Assembly: GCF_014267345.1 (NCBI RefSeq)
Contig: NZ_JACMYD010000002.1
Location: 62,001-126,000 of the forward strand
Length of the DNA: 64,000 nucleotides
DNA from: Corynebacterium sp. zg-331
GTDB lineage: Bacteria > Actinomycetota > Actinomycetes > Mycobacteriales > Mycobacteriaceae
Reading direction: 5' to 3'
Shown here: piece by piece, positions 15,458-23,636 of the stretch
Position numbering within the stretch: the first letter of the stretch is position 1
How the letters are laid out: every line of letters starts with the position of its first letter
The notes under the pieces: generated by a model
Seen by the model: the letters and a program-made list of their open reading frames with translations, nothing else
What the model was told of the DNA's origin: nothing
Database searches by the model: none
Position numbers and translations under genes: made by a program

Positions 15458-15694
15458 TCAATCCTCCAGAGTTCCGGTGTTCTCCGGCAGCAATGCCTCC
15501 AGATAACGCGTAGTCTTTTTTACATTATGTGGACGATCTTGCAGCGGCATGGACAAGGACAGGGGAAAGGCATCCTTTGCGGCTAACCACTGGCGGGTAT
15601 AAGTAAGTTCCGGCGCCATCGCTCCATCGTCGGCGCGATGTCTGATGGTTCCCGCATGTACACCGGCCAGGTAGAGGTCAAGATCAACGCTCAT
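15458..15694 (-). CDS. HipA N-terminal domain as a separate ORF (HipS-like)
   Basis: 78 residues matching the N-subdomain 1 of HipA toxins (LDLYLAGVHAGTIRH, then FPLSLSMPL and RYLEALLPEN), which in full-length HipA contacts HipB. It ends at an in-frame TGA seven codons before the first ATG of the kinase ORF. The ATG at 15694 overlaps the hipB stop (ATGA). In three-gene HipBST systems a separate small protein of this type is the antitoxin; that order (B, S, T) is what is seen here, but a fresh nonsense mutation gives the same picture. Confidence 0.75.
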   Translation of the reverse strand: MSVDLDLYLAGVHAGTIRHRADDGAMAPELTYTRQWLAAKDAFPLSLSMPLQDRPHNVKKTTRYLEALLPENTGTLED

Positions 15695-16038
15695 ACATTA
15701 TCCGTCCACAAATGCGCCTGGGAGAGATCCGGCGGCGGAAATTCCTCGCTATAGATACTTTTCAGCGGCCCTATTGCCCGCGCGATCGCAAAGAAATTAT
15801 CCTCCGCCAACCCCGGGTGCCCGTTTTCCAGACGAGATAAGGTGCGCCGGCTGATGCCGGTTTTCTCGGCTAGGGCGGCCTGGGTGAGTCCCCGTTCCTT
15901 CCGTGCCTCGGCCACCTCCCGGCCCAGGCGCTCACGGACGTACGCCGGCAAAAAAGGCTTCACCAGGCCCTGCAATGCCCGCATGTCCACCGCCTTTCTT
16001 CCTGTTGCGGAGTAAGCGGGCTCAACCGCACCCGCCAT
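15691..16038 (-). CDS. hipB: HipB-like XRE-family antitoxin/repressor
   Basis: 115 residues from ATG 16038; a GTG at 15990 preceded by AGGAAGAAAGG, or the ATG two codons later, may be the true start and gives about 97-99 residues. A Cro/C1-type helix-turn-helix is clear: GREVAEARKERGLTQ, AALAEKTGISRRTLSRLENG. The C-terminal part follows the HipB pattern (FFAIARAIG). It would bind its own promoter and the HipA N-terminal domain. First gene of a minus-strand unit inserted between otsA and otsB. Confidence 0.85.
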   Translation of the reverse strand: MAGAVEPAYSATGRKAVDMRALQGLVKPFLPAYVRERLGREVAEARKERGLTQAALAEKTGISRRTLSRLENGHPGLAEDNFFAIARAIGPLKSIYSEEFPPPDLSQAHLWTDNV

Positions 16039-16151
16039 GCCACGGGAGATAAATACTCAGACCCCACATCGTACACCACATTTGCGCAGTTCAAAGCCCA
16101 CTACGCCCCGTTCGAACAGGTCCGCCACGCCCGTTGGGTACCGTGGTTTTT

Positions 16152-17156
16152 ATGTCTTTGAGCAGCACCGTCTCCCCCGCCGCCCGCGCCCCGCGCCTGC
16201 TGGTGGTCAGCGATTTCGATGGCACCCTCGCCGGCATCAGCGAGGATCCCATGAACGTACCCGTGCAGTCCTCCTCCATCGCGGCACTCAGCGCCCTGGC
16301 CGGTATGCCGGACACCCGGGTGGTCATCCTCAGCGGCCGCGACCTCGCGCAGTTGGACGTCGTGTGCCCCACCCAGCCGCCGATCCTGCGGGTGGGCTCG
16401 CACGGGGCCGAGCCGGAGGGCCACGAAGCCACGCTGAGCCCCACCCAGCGCACGACCCTCGACGCGCTCGCTACCGAGCTGGAGGCCCTGTGCGAGGGAG
16501 TCGAGGGGGCCTTCGTGGAATACAAGCCCTACCAGCGGGTTTTCCACTACATCCGGGTGCGCGACGAGGCCCTCATGCGCCGCTTGCTCGACGAGCTGGC
16601 CGCCCTCGACCCGCGCGGCACGCACGTGACCTGGGGCAAGCGGGTGGTGGAGTTCTCCGTGTCCACCGCCACCAAGGGCACGTGGCTGCGCGAGGAGATC
16701 GACCGGTGGCGCCCGGACGTCACGGTCTTCCTGGGTGATGACACCACCGACGAACGCGGCTTCGAGGCCCTCGGCACAGGAGATCTCTCCGTGAAGGTGG
16801 GGTCGGGGGACACGGCGGCGAACACCCGGGTGGCCGACATCGCCGAGGTCGGCAGTATGCTCGACGCCCTGGCCCGCGCCCGGGCCGGGCGCATCGACAC
16901 GGCCGCGCTTGCCCCCGCCCGGCGCCGTGACCTCGCGGCGGCGGAGGTGGCCTCGGTGCTCGCGCAGCTGAGCCCGGAGCAGGAGGATCGGGCGCGCGCG
17001 GCCCTGGCCCCGCTGCTCGGGGACTGCGCGCACCCCGCGTCCGCGTGGGCGCGGTGGCGGGGGGACGCCGCACCGGAGCTGGCCGGGGAGATCATGCGGC
17101 GCGGCCACGCCCTGGCCGCCGAGGTCGGGGCGCGCACCTACTTTCCCGCGCTATGA
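16152..17156 (+). CDS. otsB: Trehalose-6-phosphate phosphatase OtsB
   Basis: HAD-superfamily phosphatase releasing trehalose from trehalose-6-phosphate. About 334 residues from the ATG at 16152; a TTG at 16134 would add six. The nucleophile motif is DFDGTLAGI near residue 25, the C-terminal acidic motif GDDTTDERGFEAL, and the substrate-cap block WGKRVVEFSV is present. No strong ribosome-binding site is visible, perhaps because the hipBA insertion replaced the native upstream region. The stop overlaps the convergent lacI-type gene by 6 nt. Confidence 0.94.
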   Translation: MSLSSTVSPAARAPRLLVVSDFDGTLAGISEDPMNVPVQSSSIAALSALAGMPDTRVVILSGRDLAQLDVVCPTQPPILRVGSHGAEPEGHEATLSPTQRTTLDALATELEALCEGVEGAFVEYKPYQRVFHYIRVRDEALMRRLLDELAALDPRGTHVTWGKRVVEFSVSTATKGTWLREEIDRWRPDVTVFLGDDTTDERGFEALGTGDLSVKVGSGDTAANTRVADIAEVGSMLDALARARAGRIDTAALAPARRRDLAAAEVASVLAQLSPEQEDRARAALAPLLGDCAHPASAWARWRGDAAPELAGEIMRRGHALAAEVGARTYFPAL

Positions 17157-18233
17157 GGCCCGCGGAGCCCCAACGGTGCGCCCGGGGAAGAACTCCGTGG
17201 GCAGGATCGTGCGGTGCGCCGGGGGCTGTTCCTGCCCCAGCTCCAGCAGGGCGGTGCCCGCCGCCACCCCCTTCATGCGGTTGGGCTGCACGACCGTGGT
17301 CAGCCCTTCCCACAGGGCCGAGGCCACGCCATCGAACCCGGTCACGGAGAGGTCCTCGGGGACCCGCCACCCACGCTCCCGGGCGTAGGCCAGCGCCCCG
17401 CTGGCCATCGAATCCGTGGTGCACAGCACGGCGGTGAGATCCGGGTGGGTGCTCAGCAGCTGCTCTGCGGCGGAGCGGGCGCGGGGGGCGTCGTTAATGT
17501 GCCTGGTCACCACGGGCACGGCGGCGGGGTCGATCCCCGCCTCCGCGAAGACGTCGAGCGCCCCGAGCACGCGGTCGCGCTGGATGTGCAGACTCGCCCG
17601 GTGCAGATCGCGGTGATCGATGAAGCCATCCACCGGATCGCGGTGGAGGCGGATCGCCAGGATGCCGACGCGCCGGTGCCCCGCCGCCACCAGGGCGCGC
17701 GCGGCCGGGGCGATCGCGCGGCGGTCGTCGATTCCCACAAAGGGCACCCCCTCGATGGTGGTGGGCTGCCCACAGATCACGGTGGGCAGCCGACGATCGA
17801 GCACCGCCCGCAAGTCGGGATCGTTCTCCGCCACGGAATACACCAGGAAGCCGTCCACCGCGGCCCCCGCCACGAGGCTGGTGCGACGCCGCCCCTGCGC
17901 GCCCACCGGGATGAGGGTAAGCGAGGTCTCGTAGTCCGCGCAGGCCTCGGCCACCCCGGCGAGGAAGTCTACCGAGGGCTGATCGTCAAAGGCGTAGGTG
18001 AGGTCCTCGGTGAGCACCACGCCGATAGCCCCGGCGCGACCGCTGCGCAGGCTGCGGGCGGTGGGATCGGGGCCGGCGTAGCCGCGCGCCTGAGCCACAG
18101 CCAGGATTTTGGCCCGCAACCTGGGGGAAAGCTGCTCCGGGTGGTTATAGGCGTTCGACACCGTGGTGCGGGAGACCCCCAACTCGGCGGCGAGGGAGGC
18201 CAACGTGGCCTTGTGAGCATTCCGGCGAGGCAT
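17151..18233 (-). CDS. LacI-family transcriptional regulator
   Basis: 360 residues from the ATG at 18233 (MPRRNAHKATL), chosen because the LacI helix-turn-helix (LASLAAELGVSRTTVSNAYN) then begins at about residue 11; the frame stays open upstream to 18296. A periplasmic-binding-protein-like sensor domain follows (GAIGVVL, VDGFLVYSV, VGIDDRRAI, CTTDSMASGAL). It is convergent with otsB and divergent from the metal transporter znuA; the same neighbour relation exists in C. glutamicum. The ligand cannot be read from the sequence. Confidence 0.9.
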   Translation of the reverse strand: MPRRNAHKATLASLAAELGVSRTTVSNAYNHPEQLSPRLRAKILAVAQARGYAGPDPTARSLRSGRAGAIGVVLTEDLTYAFDDQPSVDFLAGVAEACADYETSLTLIPVGAQGRRRTSLVAGAAVDGFLVYSVAENDPDLRAVLDRRLPTVICGQPTTIEGVPFVGIDDRRAIAPAARALVAAGHRRVGILAIRLHRDPVDGFIDHRDLHRASLHIQRDRVLGALDVFAEAGIDPAAVPVVTRHINDAPRARSAAEQLLSTHPDLTAVLCTTDSMASGALAYARERGWRVPEDLSVTGFDGVASALWEGLTTVVQPNRMKGVAAGTALLELGQEQPPAHRTILPTEFFPGRTVGAPRAS

Positions 18234-18287
18234 AGGGGCAGGATACCTCCGCTCGGCGGATCCACCCGTGTTCCCAACATGTTCCCA

Positions 18288-18308
18288 TATTGACAACTAT
18301 TTGCAATA
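18288..18308. promoter_or_regulatory. Candidate Zur/Fur-type operator upstream of znuA
   Basis: A 21-bp AT-rich inverted repeat, TATTG-N2-AA-N3-TT-N2-CAATA, ends 17 nt before the znuA start and sits in the lacI/znuA divergent gap. Shape and position fit a zinc-responsive Fur-family site; the orthologous C. glutamicum operon is known to be Zur-controlled. The assignment is inference from symmetry and context. Confidence 0.45.
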
Positions 18309-18325
18309 AAGGTTAGGTGGACGGC

Positions 18326-19207
18326 ATGATTCAATCGCGCACCGCCCTCCTGGGCGCCCTCAGCCTCGCCGCGCTCACCACCCTAAGCGCCTGTTCCGAC
18401 GATTCTTCGGATACCGCCCGCACCGCGCGGGGGGAGGACCACCCCACCATCGTCGCCTCAACCTCCGTGTGGGGCAGCCTGGCCGACAGCGTCACCGAGG
18501 GCACCGATGCGGAGGTCACCTCGATCATCACCGGCAACGCCACCGATCCCCACCACTTCAACCCGAGCGCCGCGGACATGGCGCGGGCCCACAACGCCTC
18601 CTTCGTGGTGGCCGGGGGCGGTGGTTACGACGCCTGGCTCTACGAGGGCCTCGACGACGCCAAGGTCATCCACGCCTTGCCGCTGACCGCCCATTCTCAC
18701 GACCATCACAACCACGGGGATCACGACCACGACGCCACCAACGAGCACGTCTGGTTCGACCTCGACGCCGTCTCCGAGGTGGCCCAAGAGATTGCGGATC
18801 GCGTGGACGGGGCGAACGCCGCCGACACCAAGGCGGATCTCGCGCAGCTCAAGCAGCGCCTGGCCGCGCTGCCGGAGGCACGGGTGGCGCAGACGGAGCC
18901 CATCGCGGATTACCTCATCGAGGATTCTCCACTCAAGGAATCCACCCCCCAGGGGTATCGGCACGCCACCCTTGCTGAGAGCGAACCCGCAGCCGCCGAC
19001 CTCGCAGAATTCCTGGAACTTATCAATTCCGGCGGAATTGATGCCTTAGTTTATAACCCGCAAACCGCCACGGACATGACCAAGCGCATCCGCCAGGCCG
19101 CGGAGGAGAAGGGCCTGACCATCGTCGAGATCGCGGAAACCCCAGCTGAGGGGCAGGATACCATCGATTTCCTTACCCAAGCGATTAATAATCTCGAATT
19201 GATTTAG
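18326..19207 (+). CDS. znuA: Zinc/manganese ABC transporter substrate-binding lipoprotein
   Basis: Cluster A-I metal-binding protein delivering Zn2+ (or Mn2+) to the ZnuB permease. 293 residues from the ATG at 18326, which has GGTGG 6 nt upstream; a GTG at 18317 would add three. Lipobox LSAC. A His/Asp-rich loop (HSHDHHNHGDHDHD) typical of zinc-type binding proteins lies in the middle, with DPHHFNPS, NEHVWFDL and LVYNPQTATD as ligand-side motifs. The ATPase and permease genes follow after one unrelated transporter gene. Confidence 0.9.
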   Translation: MIQSRTALLGALSLAALTTLSACSDDSSDTARTARGEDHPTIVASTSVWGSLADSVTEGTDAEVTSIITGNATDPHHFNPSAADMARAHNASFVVAGGGGYDAWLYEGLDDAKVIHALPLTAHSHDHHNHGDHDHDATNEHVWFDLDAVSEVAQEIADRVDGANAADTKADLAQLKQRLAALPEARVAQTEPIADYLIEDSPLKESTPQGYRHATLAESEPAAADLAEFLELINSGGIDALVYNPQTATDMTKRIRQAAEEKGLTIVEIAETPAEGQDTIDFLTQAINNLELI

Positions 19208-19216
19208 TATTAAGAA

Positions 19217-20785
19217 GTGCTAGGTTTTCTCGACGGACACGTACTCCTCACCATCTTCCTCGTCATCACGGCGGGCACCATCTTCGGGGCCATTCCTTTT
19301 GGGCCGCTGCGCTTCGGCGCCGCCGGGGCGCTCTTCATGGGCCTGGCCATCGGCCCCTTCGTCGATGTGCCCGCCGAGTCCCTAGCGCTCTTCCAGGAGC
19401 TGGGCCTGGGATTATTTGTGTACATGCTCGGCCTGGAAGCCGGGGAGACCTTCTTCCGCGACCTCAGGGAGCAACTGGGCATGATGGTGGCGGCCATCGC
19501 CGCGGTGACGCTGGCCGCCGCCACGGCCATCCTCGGCTCCGGGCTGCTCGAGATCACCCGCGAGGTGGCCCTGGGCGTCTTCTCCGGCGCGCTGACCTCC
19601 ACCCCCTCGCTGTCGCTGGCCCAAGAGCAGACCGGCTCGGATAGCCCCGCCGTGGGCTATTCCCTGGGTTATCCCACCGGGGTGATCCTGGCGATCCTGC
19701 TGGTGGCGCTCACCATCGGGCGCAATTGGAAGGCCACGCGGGACCGGGAGAACCCCGATGAGAAGGTCCTGCGCCTGGTGCGTATCTCCGTGACCAAGGA
19801 ACCCCGCTGGGAGCGCCTGGACGAGCAATGGGCCGAGCAGTTCCGCCTGTGCACCATCCGCCGGGGCGGGCGCACCCGGGTGGCCACCGATCCCACCATC
19901 ATCGAGCGCGGCGATACGGTGGTCATGCTCACTACCAAGGCCGCCCTGCCGCACCTGATCGCCACCCTGGGTCGCCGCCTGGGGCCGGTGTCGCACCAGC
20001 AGGGCGGCAACCTCACCGTGCAGCACTACCGGGTGTCCAACAAGGACATCGCCGGCAATGCCATCGCCAACCTGCCCCTCTACGACAAGCATCGCGCCCA
20101 GGTGGTGCGCATCCGACGCGGCGACGACACCATCCTGCCCACCGACGAGACCACGCTGGAGGCGGGCGACATCGTGGAGATGGTCATGCCCACCTCGCGC
20201 GCGGAGGACGTGCGCACCTACCTGGGCGATTCCATCCAGGCCTTTTCCGAGCTGGATTGGATCGCCGCGGCCGGCGGGCTGGTCGTGGGCTTCCTCATGG
20301 CTCTGATCGAGGTGCCGCTGCCCGGCGGCTCCTCCTTTGCCCTGGGCGCGGCTGCCGGCCCCCTGCTGGCGGGCATCCTGCTGGGTTCGCTGGGACGCAC
20401 CGGGCACACCGCCTGGCAATTGCCCCGCACCGCCAATTACACGCTGCGCCAGTTTGGACTCATGCTTTTCCTCGCGGCGGTGGGCACGGCCTCTGGGCCG
20501 GCCTTCGCGGAGACCGCTTTTAGCGCGGACGGGGTGCGCGCCATCGCCCTGGCGGCCGCCGTGTGCCTGGCGGGAGCGGGTAGCTTCTTACTCATGTGCT
20601 GGGCCATGGGGCAGTCGTCTACCCGCTCCAATGGCGGCATGTCCGGCCTCCTGGGGCAGCCCGCGGTGCTGCAATACGCGCTGCAAAACGCCTCGGATTC
20701 CCGGATCATGTCCGGCTACACCGCCGCCTTTGCCATTGCCCTCGTGTACAAGATCGTGATTATCCCGGTGATGCTCGTTGTCTGA
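19217..20785 (+). CDS. AspT/YidE-family (aspartate-alanine exchanger type) transporter
   Basis: 522 residues. Two homologous hydrophobic halves (GAIPFGPLRFG..., then VPLPGGSSFALGAAAGP...) flank a hydrophilic centre with two TrkA-C/RCK_C-like domains (ERGDTVVML; TTLEAGDIVEMV). This is the architecture of the AspT/YbjL/YidE family, which includes the C. glutamicum succinate exporter SucE; the substrate here is unknown. GTG start at 19217, 9 nt after the znuA stop, with only a weak ribosome-binding site; its end overlaps znuC. A dicarboxylate-type exporter inside a metal ABC operon is unusual. Confidence 0.88.
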   Translation: MLGFLDGHVLLTIFLVITAGTIFGAIPFGPLRFGAAGALFMGLAIGPFVDVPAESLALFQELGLGLFVYMLGLEAGETFFRDLREQLGMMVAAIAAVTLAAATAILGSGLLEITREVALGVFSGALTSTPSLSLAQEQTGSDSPAVGYSLGYPTGVILAILLVALTIGRNWKATRDRENPDEKVLRLVRISVTKEPRWERLDEQWAEQFRLCTIRRGGRTRVATDPTIIERGDTVVMLTTKAALPHLIATLGRRLGPVSHQQGGNLTVQHYRVSNKDIAGNAIANLPLYDKHRAQVVRIRRGDDTILPTDETTLEAGDIVEMVMPTSRAEDVRTYLGDSIQAFSELDWIAAAGGLVVGFLMALIEVPLPGGSSFALGAAAGPLLAGILLGSLGRTGHTAWQLPRTANYTLRQFGLMLFLAAVGTASGPAFAETAFSADGVRAIALAAAVCLAGAGSFLLMCWAMGQSSTRSNGGMSGLLGQPAVLQYALQNASDSRIMSGYTAAFAIALVYKIVIIPVMLVV

Positions 20786-21485
20786 CCCCCTCGTCCTGTC
20801 CCACGCCGCGCTCTCCCCGCTGTGGGAGGGCCTCGATCTCCGGGTGCGCCCTGGGGAGTTCCTCACCGTTCTGGGCCCCAACGGGGCGGGCAAGTCTACC
20901 CTGCTGTCCGCCATCATGGGTGCGCGTCGGCTCAGCGCGGGAACCGTCCGCACCACCGGCGCGATCGGCTATATCCCGCAGCAGCGCATGTTCCCCCCGG
21001 ACCTGCCCCTGCGCGCCCGCGACCTCGTCTCCCTCGCCCTGCGCCACGGGGTGCTGCGCGCGCGCTCGCCCCAGCGCGGGGAGGTCGATGAGGCCCTGGC
21101 CGCGGTGGGGGCCACCGGCATCGCCGAGCACCGCGTGGGGCTGCTCTCCGGGGGCCAGCAGCAGCTGCTGCGCCAGGCCCAGGCGCTGGCCCGCCGCCCG
21201 GCCCTGGTGCTGGCCGACGAACCCCTGCTCAGCCTCGACCCCGCCGCCCAGGCGGCCACCGTGGCGCGCCTGGATGCCTATCGCCGCTCCCGCGACGCCG
21301 CCGTGGTCTTTGTCACCCACAGCATCAACCCCGTCCTGGGGGTGACCGACCGGGTGCTGTACCTGGGCCCGCGCGGGCACCTGGTGGGCACCGTGGACGA
21401 GGTGATGCGCTCGGAAACCCTCAGCGCGCTCTACGGTTCCCGCGTGGACGTGGTGCGCGTGAACGATCGACTGGTGGTGCTCTAA
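20778..21485 (+). CDS. znuC: Metal ABC transporter ATP-binding protein
   Basis: 235 residues. Walker A GPNGAGKST, signature LSGGQQQ, Walker B LVLADEP and the H-loop VTHS are intact. It powers the ZnuB permease for zinc/manganese import. TTG start at 20778 overlaps the end of the AspT-family gene by 8 nt, and its stop directly precedes the znuB ATG, so the three genes are translationally linked. Confidence 0.92.
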   Translation: MSDPLVLSHAALSPLWEGLDLRVRPGEFLTVLGPNGAGKSTLLSAIMGARRLSAGTVRTTGAIGYIPQQRMFPPDLPLRARDLVSLALRHGVLRARSPQRGEVDEALAAVGATGIAEHRVGLLSGGQQQLLRQAQALARRPALVLADEPLLSLDPAAQAATVARLDAYRRSRDAAVVFVTHSINPVLGVTDRVLYLGPRGHLVGTVDEVMRSETLSALYGSRVDVVRVNDRLVVL

Positions 21486-22334
21486 ATGCTCACTGCGGAT
21501 ACCCTCTACCTGCTCGGCGTGGGCTTCGTGCAGCAGGCCCTCGTGGCCGCCACCCTGCTCGGCCTGCTTTCCGGGGTGATCGCCCCGCTGATCGTGGTGC
21601 GGCAGATGTCCTTTTCCGTGCACGCCACCAGCGAACTGGCCCTCATGGGGGCCTCGGCGGCCCTGCTGGCGGGCCTCAACATCGGCCTGGGGGCGGTGGT
21701 GGGTTCCATCGTCGCGGCGATCATGCTGGCGGTCCTCGGGCTGCGCGGCCAGCAGGACAGCGCCATCGGCGTGGTCATGAGCTTTGGCCTGGGGCTGTCG
21801 GTGCTGTTCATCCACCTCTACCCCGGCAACTCCGCCACGGCGCTGACCCTGCTCACCGGGCAGATCGTGGGGGTCTCCTCCGCCTCCCTGTGGTGGCTGG
21901 CCGCCACCACCGCGCTGGTGGTGGGCGCTGTGGCCCTGTGGTGGCGCCCCCTGCTCTTCGCCAGCGTCGATCCGCCCATGGCCGCCGCGGCCGGGGTGCC
22001 GGTGCGGCTGATCGCCGTGGCCTTTGCTGTGTTGGTGGGGCTCACCGCCGCGCAATCGGTGCAGGTGGTGGGCGCGCTGCTGGTGATGGCGCTGCTGATC
22101 ACCCCCGGCGCGGCCGCCGTCCAGGTCACCTCCTCCCCCCTGCGCGCGGTGATCCTCTCCGTGGTGTTTGCGGAGCTGGCGGCGGTGGGTGGCCTGGTGT
22201 TCTCCCTGGCCCCGGGGCTGCCGGTGTCCGTGTTCGTCACGGCCCTAAGCTTCCTGATCTACCTCTTGTGCCGGGGTATCGGCTGGTGGCGGGGGCGCAC
22301 GGTGCGCCGCGACGAGGTGCGCGCCCGCCGCTAG
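21486..22334 (+). CDS. znuB: Metal ABC transporter permease
   Basis: 282 residues with about eight membrane helices; ABC-3 family signatures include GVIAPLIVVRQMSFSVHA and a C-terminal VVGALLVMALLITPGAAA. It forms the membrane channel with ZnuC and receives metal from ZnuA. ATG directly follows the znuC stop. Confidence 0.92.
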   Translation: MLTADTLYLLGVGFVQQALVAATLLGLLSGVIAPLIVVRQMSFSVHATSELALMGASAALLAGLNIGLGAVVGSIVAAIMLAVLGLRGQQDSAIGVVMSFGLGLSVLFIHLYPGNSATALTLLTGQIVGVSSASLWWLAATTALVVGAVALWWRPLLFASVDPPMAAAAGVPVRLIAVAFAVLVGLTAAQSVQVVGALLVMALLITPGAAAVQVTSSPLRAVILSVVFAELAAVGGLVFSLAPGLPVSVFVTALSFLIYLLCRGIGWWRGRTVRRDEVRARR

Positions 22335-22345
22335 GATCGTGGGAC

Positions 22346-23155
22346 ATGGAAACCCACACCCTCGACTACCAGGGACGCACCCGCCGCTACCACGTGGTGG
22401 CCCCGCCTCACCCCACCGGGCACCCCGACCTGCTGCTCTACCTGCACGGTTCCCGGCAATCGGGGCGCATCTCCGCCCGCTTCACCGGGCGCACCTTCGA
22501 GGCGGTGGCACGGCGCGCCGGCGCGATCCTGGTCTATCCCGACGGGGTGGACCACCACTTCAACGACGCCCGCCGCGAGCTCGACGAGCAGTGCCGCCGC
22601 GAGGCCATCGACGACGTGGGCTTCCTGCGCGCGCTGGTGGCGCGCTTCTCCCCCGCGCGGGTTTTTGCCTGCGGCTATTCCAACGGCGGCCACATGGCCA
22701 TGCGATTGCTGCTGGAGGCCCCCGGCCTGCTCGACGCCGCCGCGATCTTTGCCGCCACTGCCCCGGCCCCGGATAACCTGCTGGTTTCCACCGACGCCTA
22801 CCGCCCCACGCCGGTGCTTTTCATGCACGGCACCGCCGACCTCATCGCCCCGTATGCGGGCGGGCGCGTGGAGCTGGCGGGGGCGGCCCGAGGGGAGATG
22901 ACGTCCGCACCGGAAGGAGCGGCCTGGTGGGCCGGACTCAACGGCCACACCGGCCAACCACGGGTATCCCGCCCCAGCCCCAACGTGACGGTAAACGTCT
23001 GGACGGACGCCGCCCACCCGCCGGTGCAGCTGTGGGTCCTGCGCGGGGTAGGCCACGTGGTGCCATCCGGCAAGGACGTTCCCGAGATCCTGGGGTCGAG
23101 CACCGACGAGATCATCGGGGCCGAGGTGGCGGCGGGGTTCTTTGGGCTGGGCTAA
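22346..23155 (+). CDS. LpqC/PHB-depolymerase-like alpha/beta-hydrolase
   Basis: 269 residues. Serine-esterase fold: oxyanion-hole side LLLYLHGS, nucleophile elbow GYSNGG, Asp in HGTADLIAPY and His in GVGHVVPSG. This matches the esterase_phd/LpqC (poly-hydroxybutyrate depolymerase, feruloyl esterase) family. No signal peptide or lipobox is visible, unlike mycobacterial LpqC, so it may be cytoplasmic. It lies 11 nt after znuB and could be cotranscribed. The substrate is not known. Confidence 0.82.
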   Translation: METHTLDYQGRTRRYHVVAPPHPTGHPDLLLYLHGSRQSGRISARFTGRTFEAVARRAGAILVYPDGVDHHFNDARRELDEQCRREAIDDVGFLRALVARFSPARVFACGYSNGGHMAMRLLLEAPGLLDAAAIFAATAPAPDNLLVSTDAYRPTPVLFMHGTADLIAPYAGGRVELAGAARGEMTSAPEGAAWWAGLNGHTGQPRVSRPSPNVTVNVWTDAAHPPVQLWVLRGVGHVVPSGKDVPEILGSSTDEIIGAEVAAGFFGLG

Positions 23156-23197
23156 GGGGCTCCCACACGGGCCTGGTACCATTTTAAAAATCGACAA

Positions 23198-23585
23198 GTG
23201 GTGGTATTGTCAGCGCGGCCCCAGATCTTGAGAGATCCTCTCCAGACTGCGGTTCCGCTATCGACCCTGCGGCACGAGCAGATGGTGCCGGAAGCGCAAT
23301 TGCAGGTATTGCAGGATGATGAACAATCATACGCCGGTTCAGCTTTTCTCAAAGCTGGCAATTTCCGTAGCGGTAGGACTATTATTTGCCCTTTTGGTTC
23401 ATTCCTTGGGATAGCAGGGCACAAAAAATATTTCAGTTTCGGGTCTCGTCGCTGGGGTACTATATCACCGCCCTCCTCCAGAATGGCCAAAAGAACAAGA
23501 CGGTAGAAAAGTAATAGTACAGGCAACACGTGGGCAATCCACGCGGCGCCCCTTCTCCGTCCGGGTCACCCCTCACACCGCTTAG
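23198..23585 (+). pseudogene. Decayed small ORFs in the gap between the esterase and rlmB
   Basis: Lower-G+C stretch. A first frame opens at GTG 23198 and reads protein-like to about 23325. Then a second frame starts at ATG ATG (23316) giving MMNNHTPVQLFSKLAISVAV with one membrane helix, stops at TAG 23412-23414, and stays open beyond it to TAG 23583-23585, as if one sense codon (perhaps Trp) had become TAG. It looks like a decayed small membrane-protein gene or pair. No family recognised; all of it could be chance. Confidence 0.25.
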
Positions 23586-23636
23586 TCGCCACCATTCGCC
23601 AGCAAAAGATTCAACGGATCGCTGAGAAATAAACCT

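Noticed and set aside
19412..20419. Long minus-strand open frame (335 codons) across the AspT-family gene
   Set aside because: It mirrors a clear transporter gene on the plus strand; composition is rich in His/Gly/Arg/Gln as expected for a high-G+C shadow frame.
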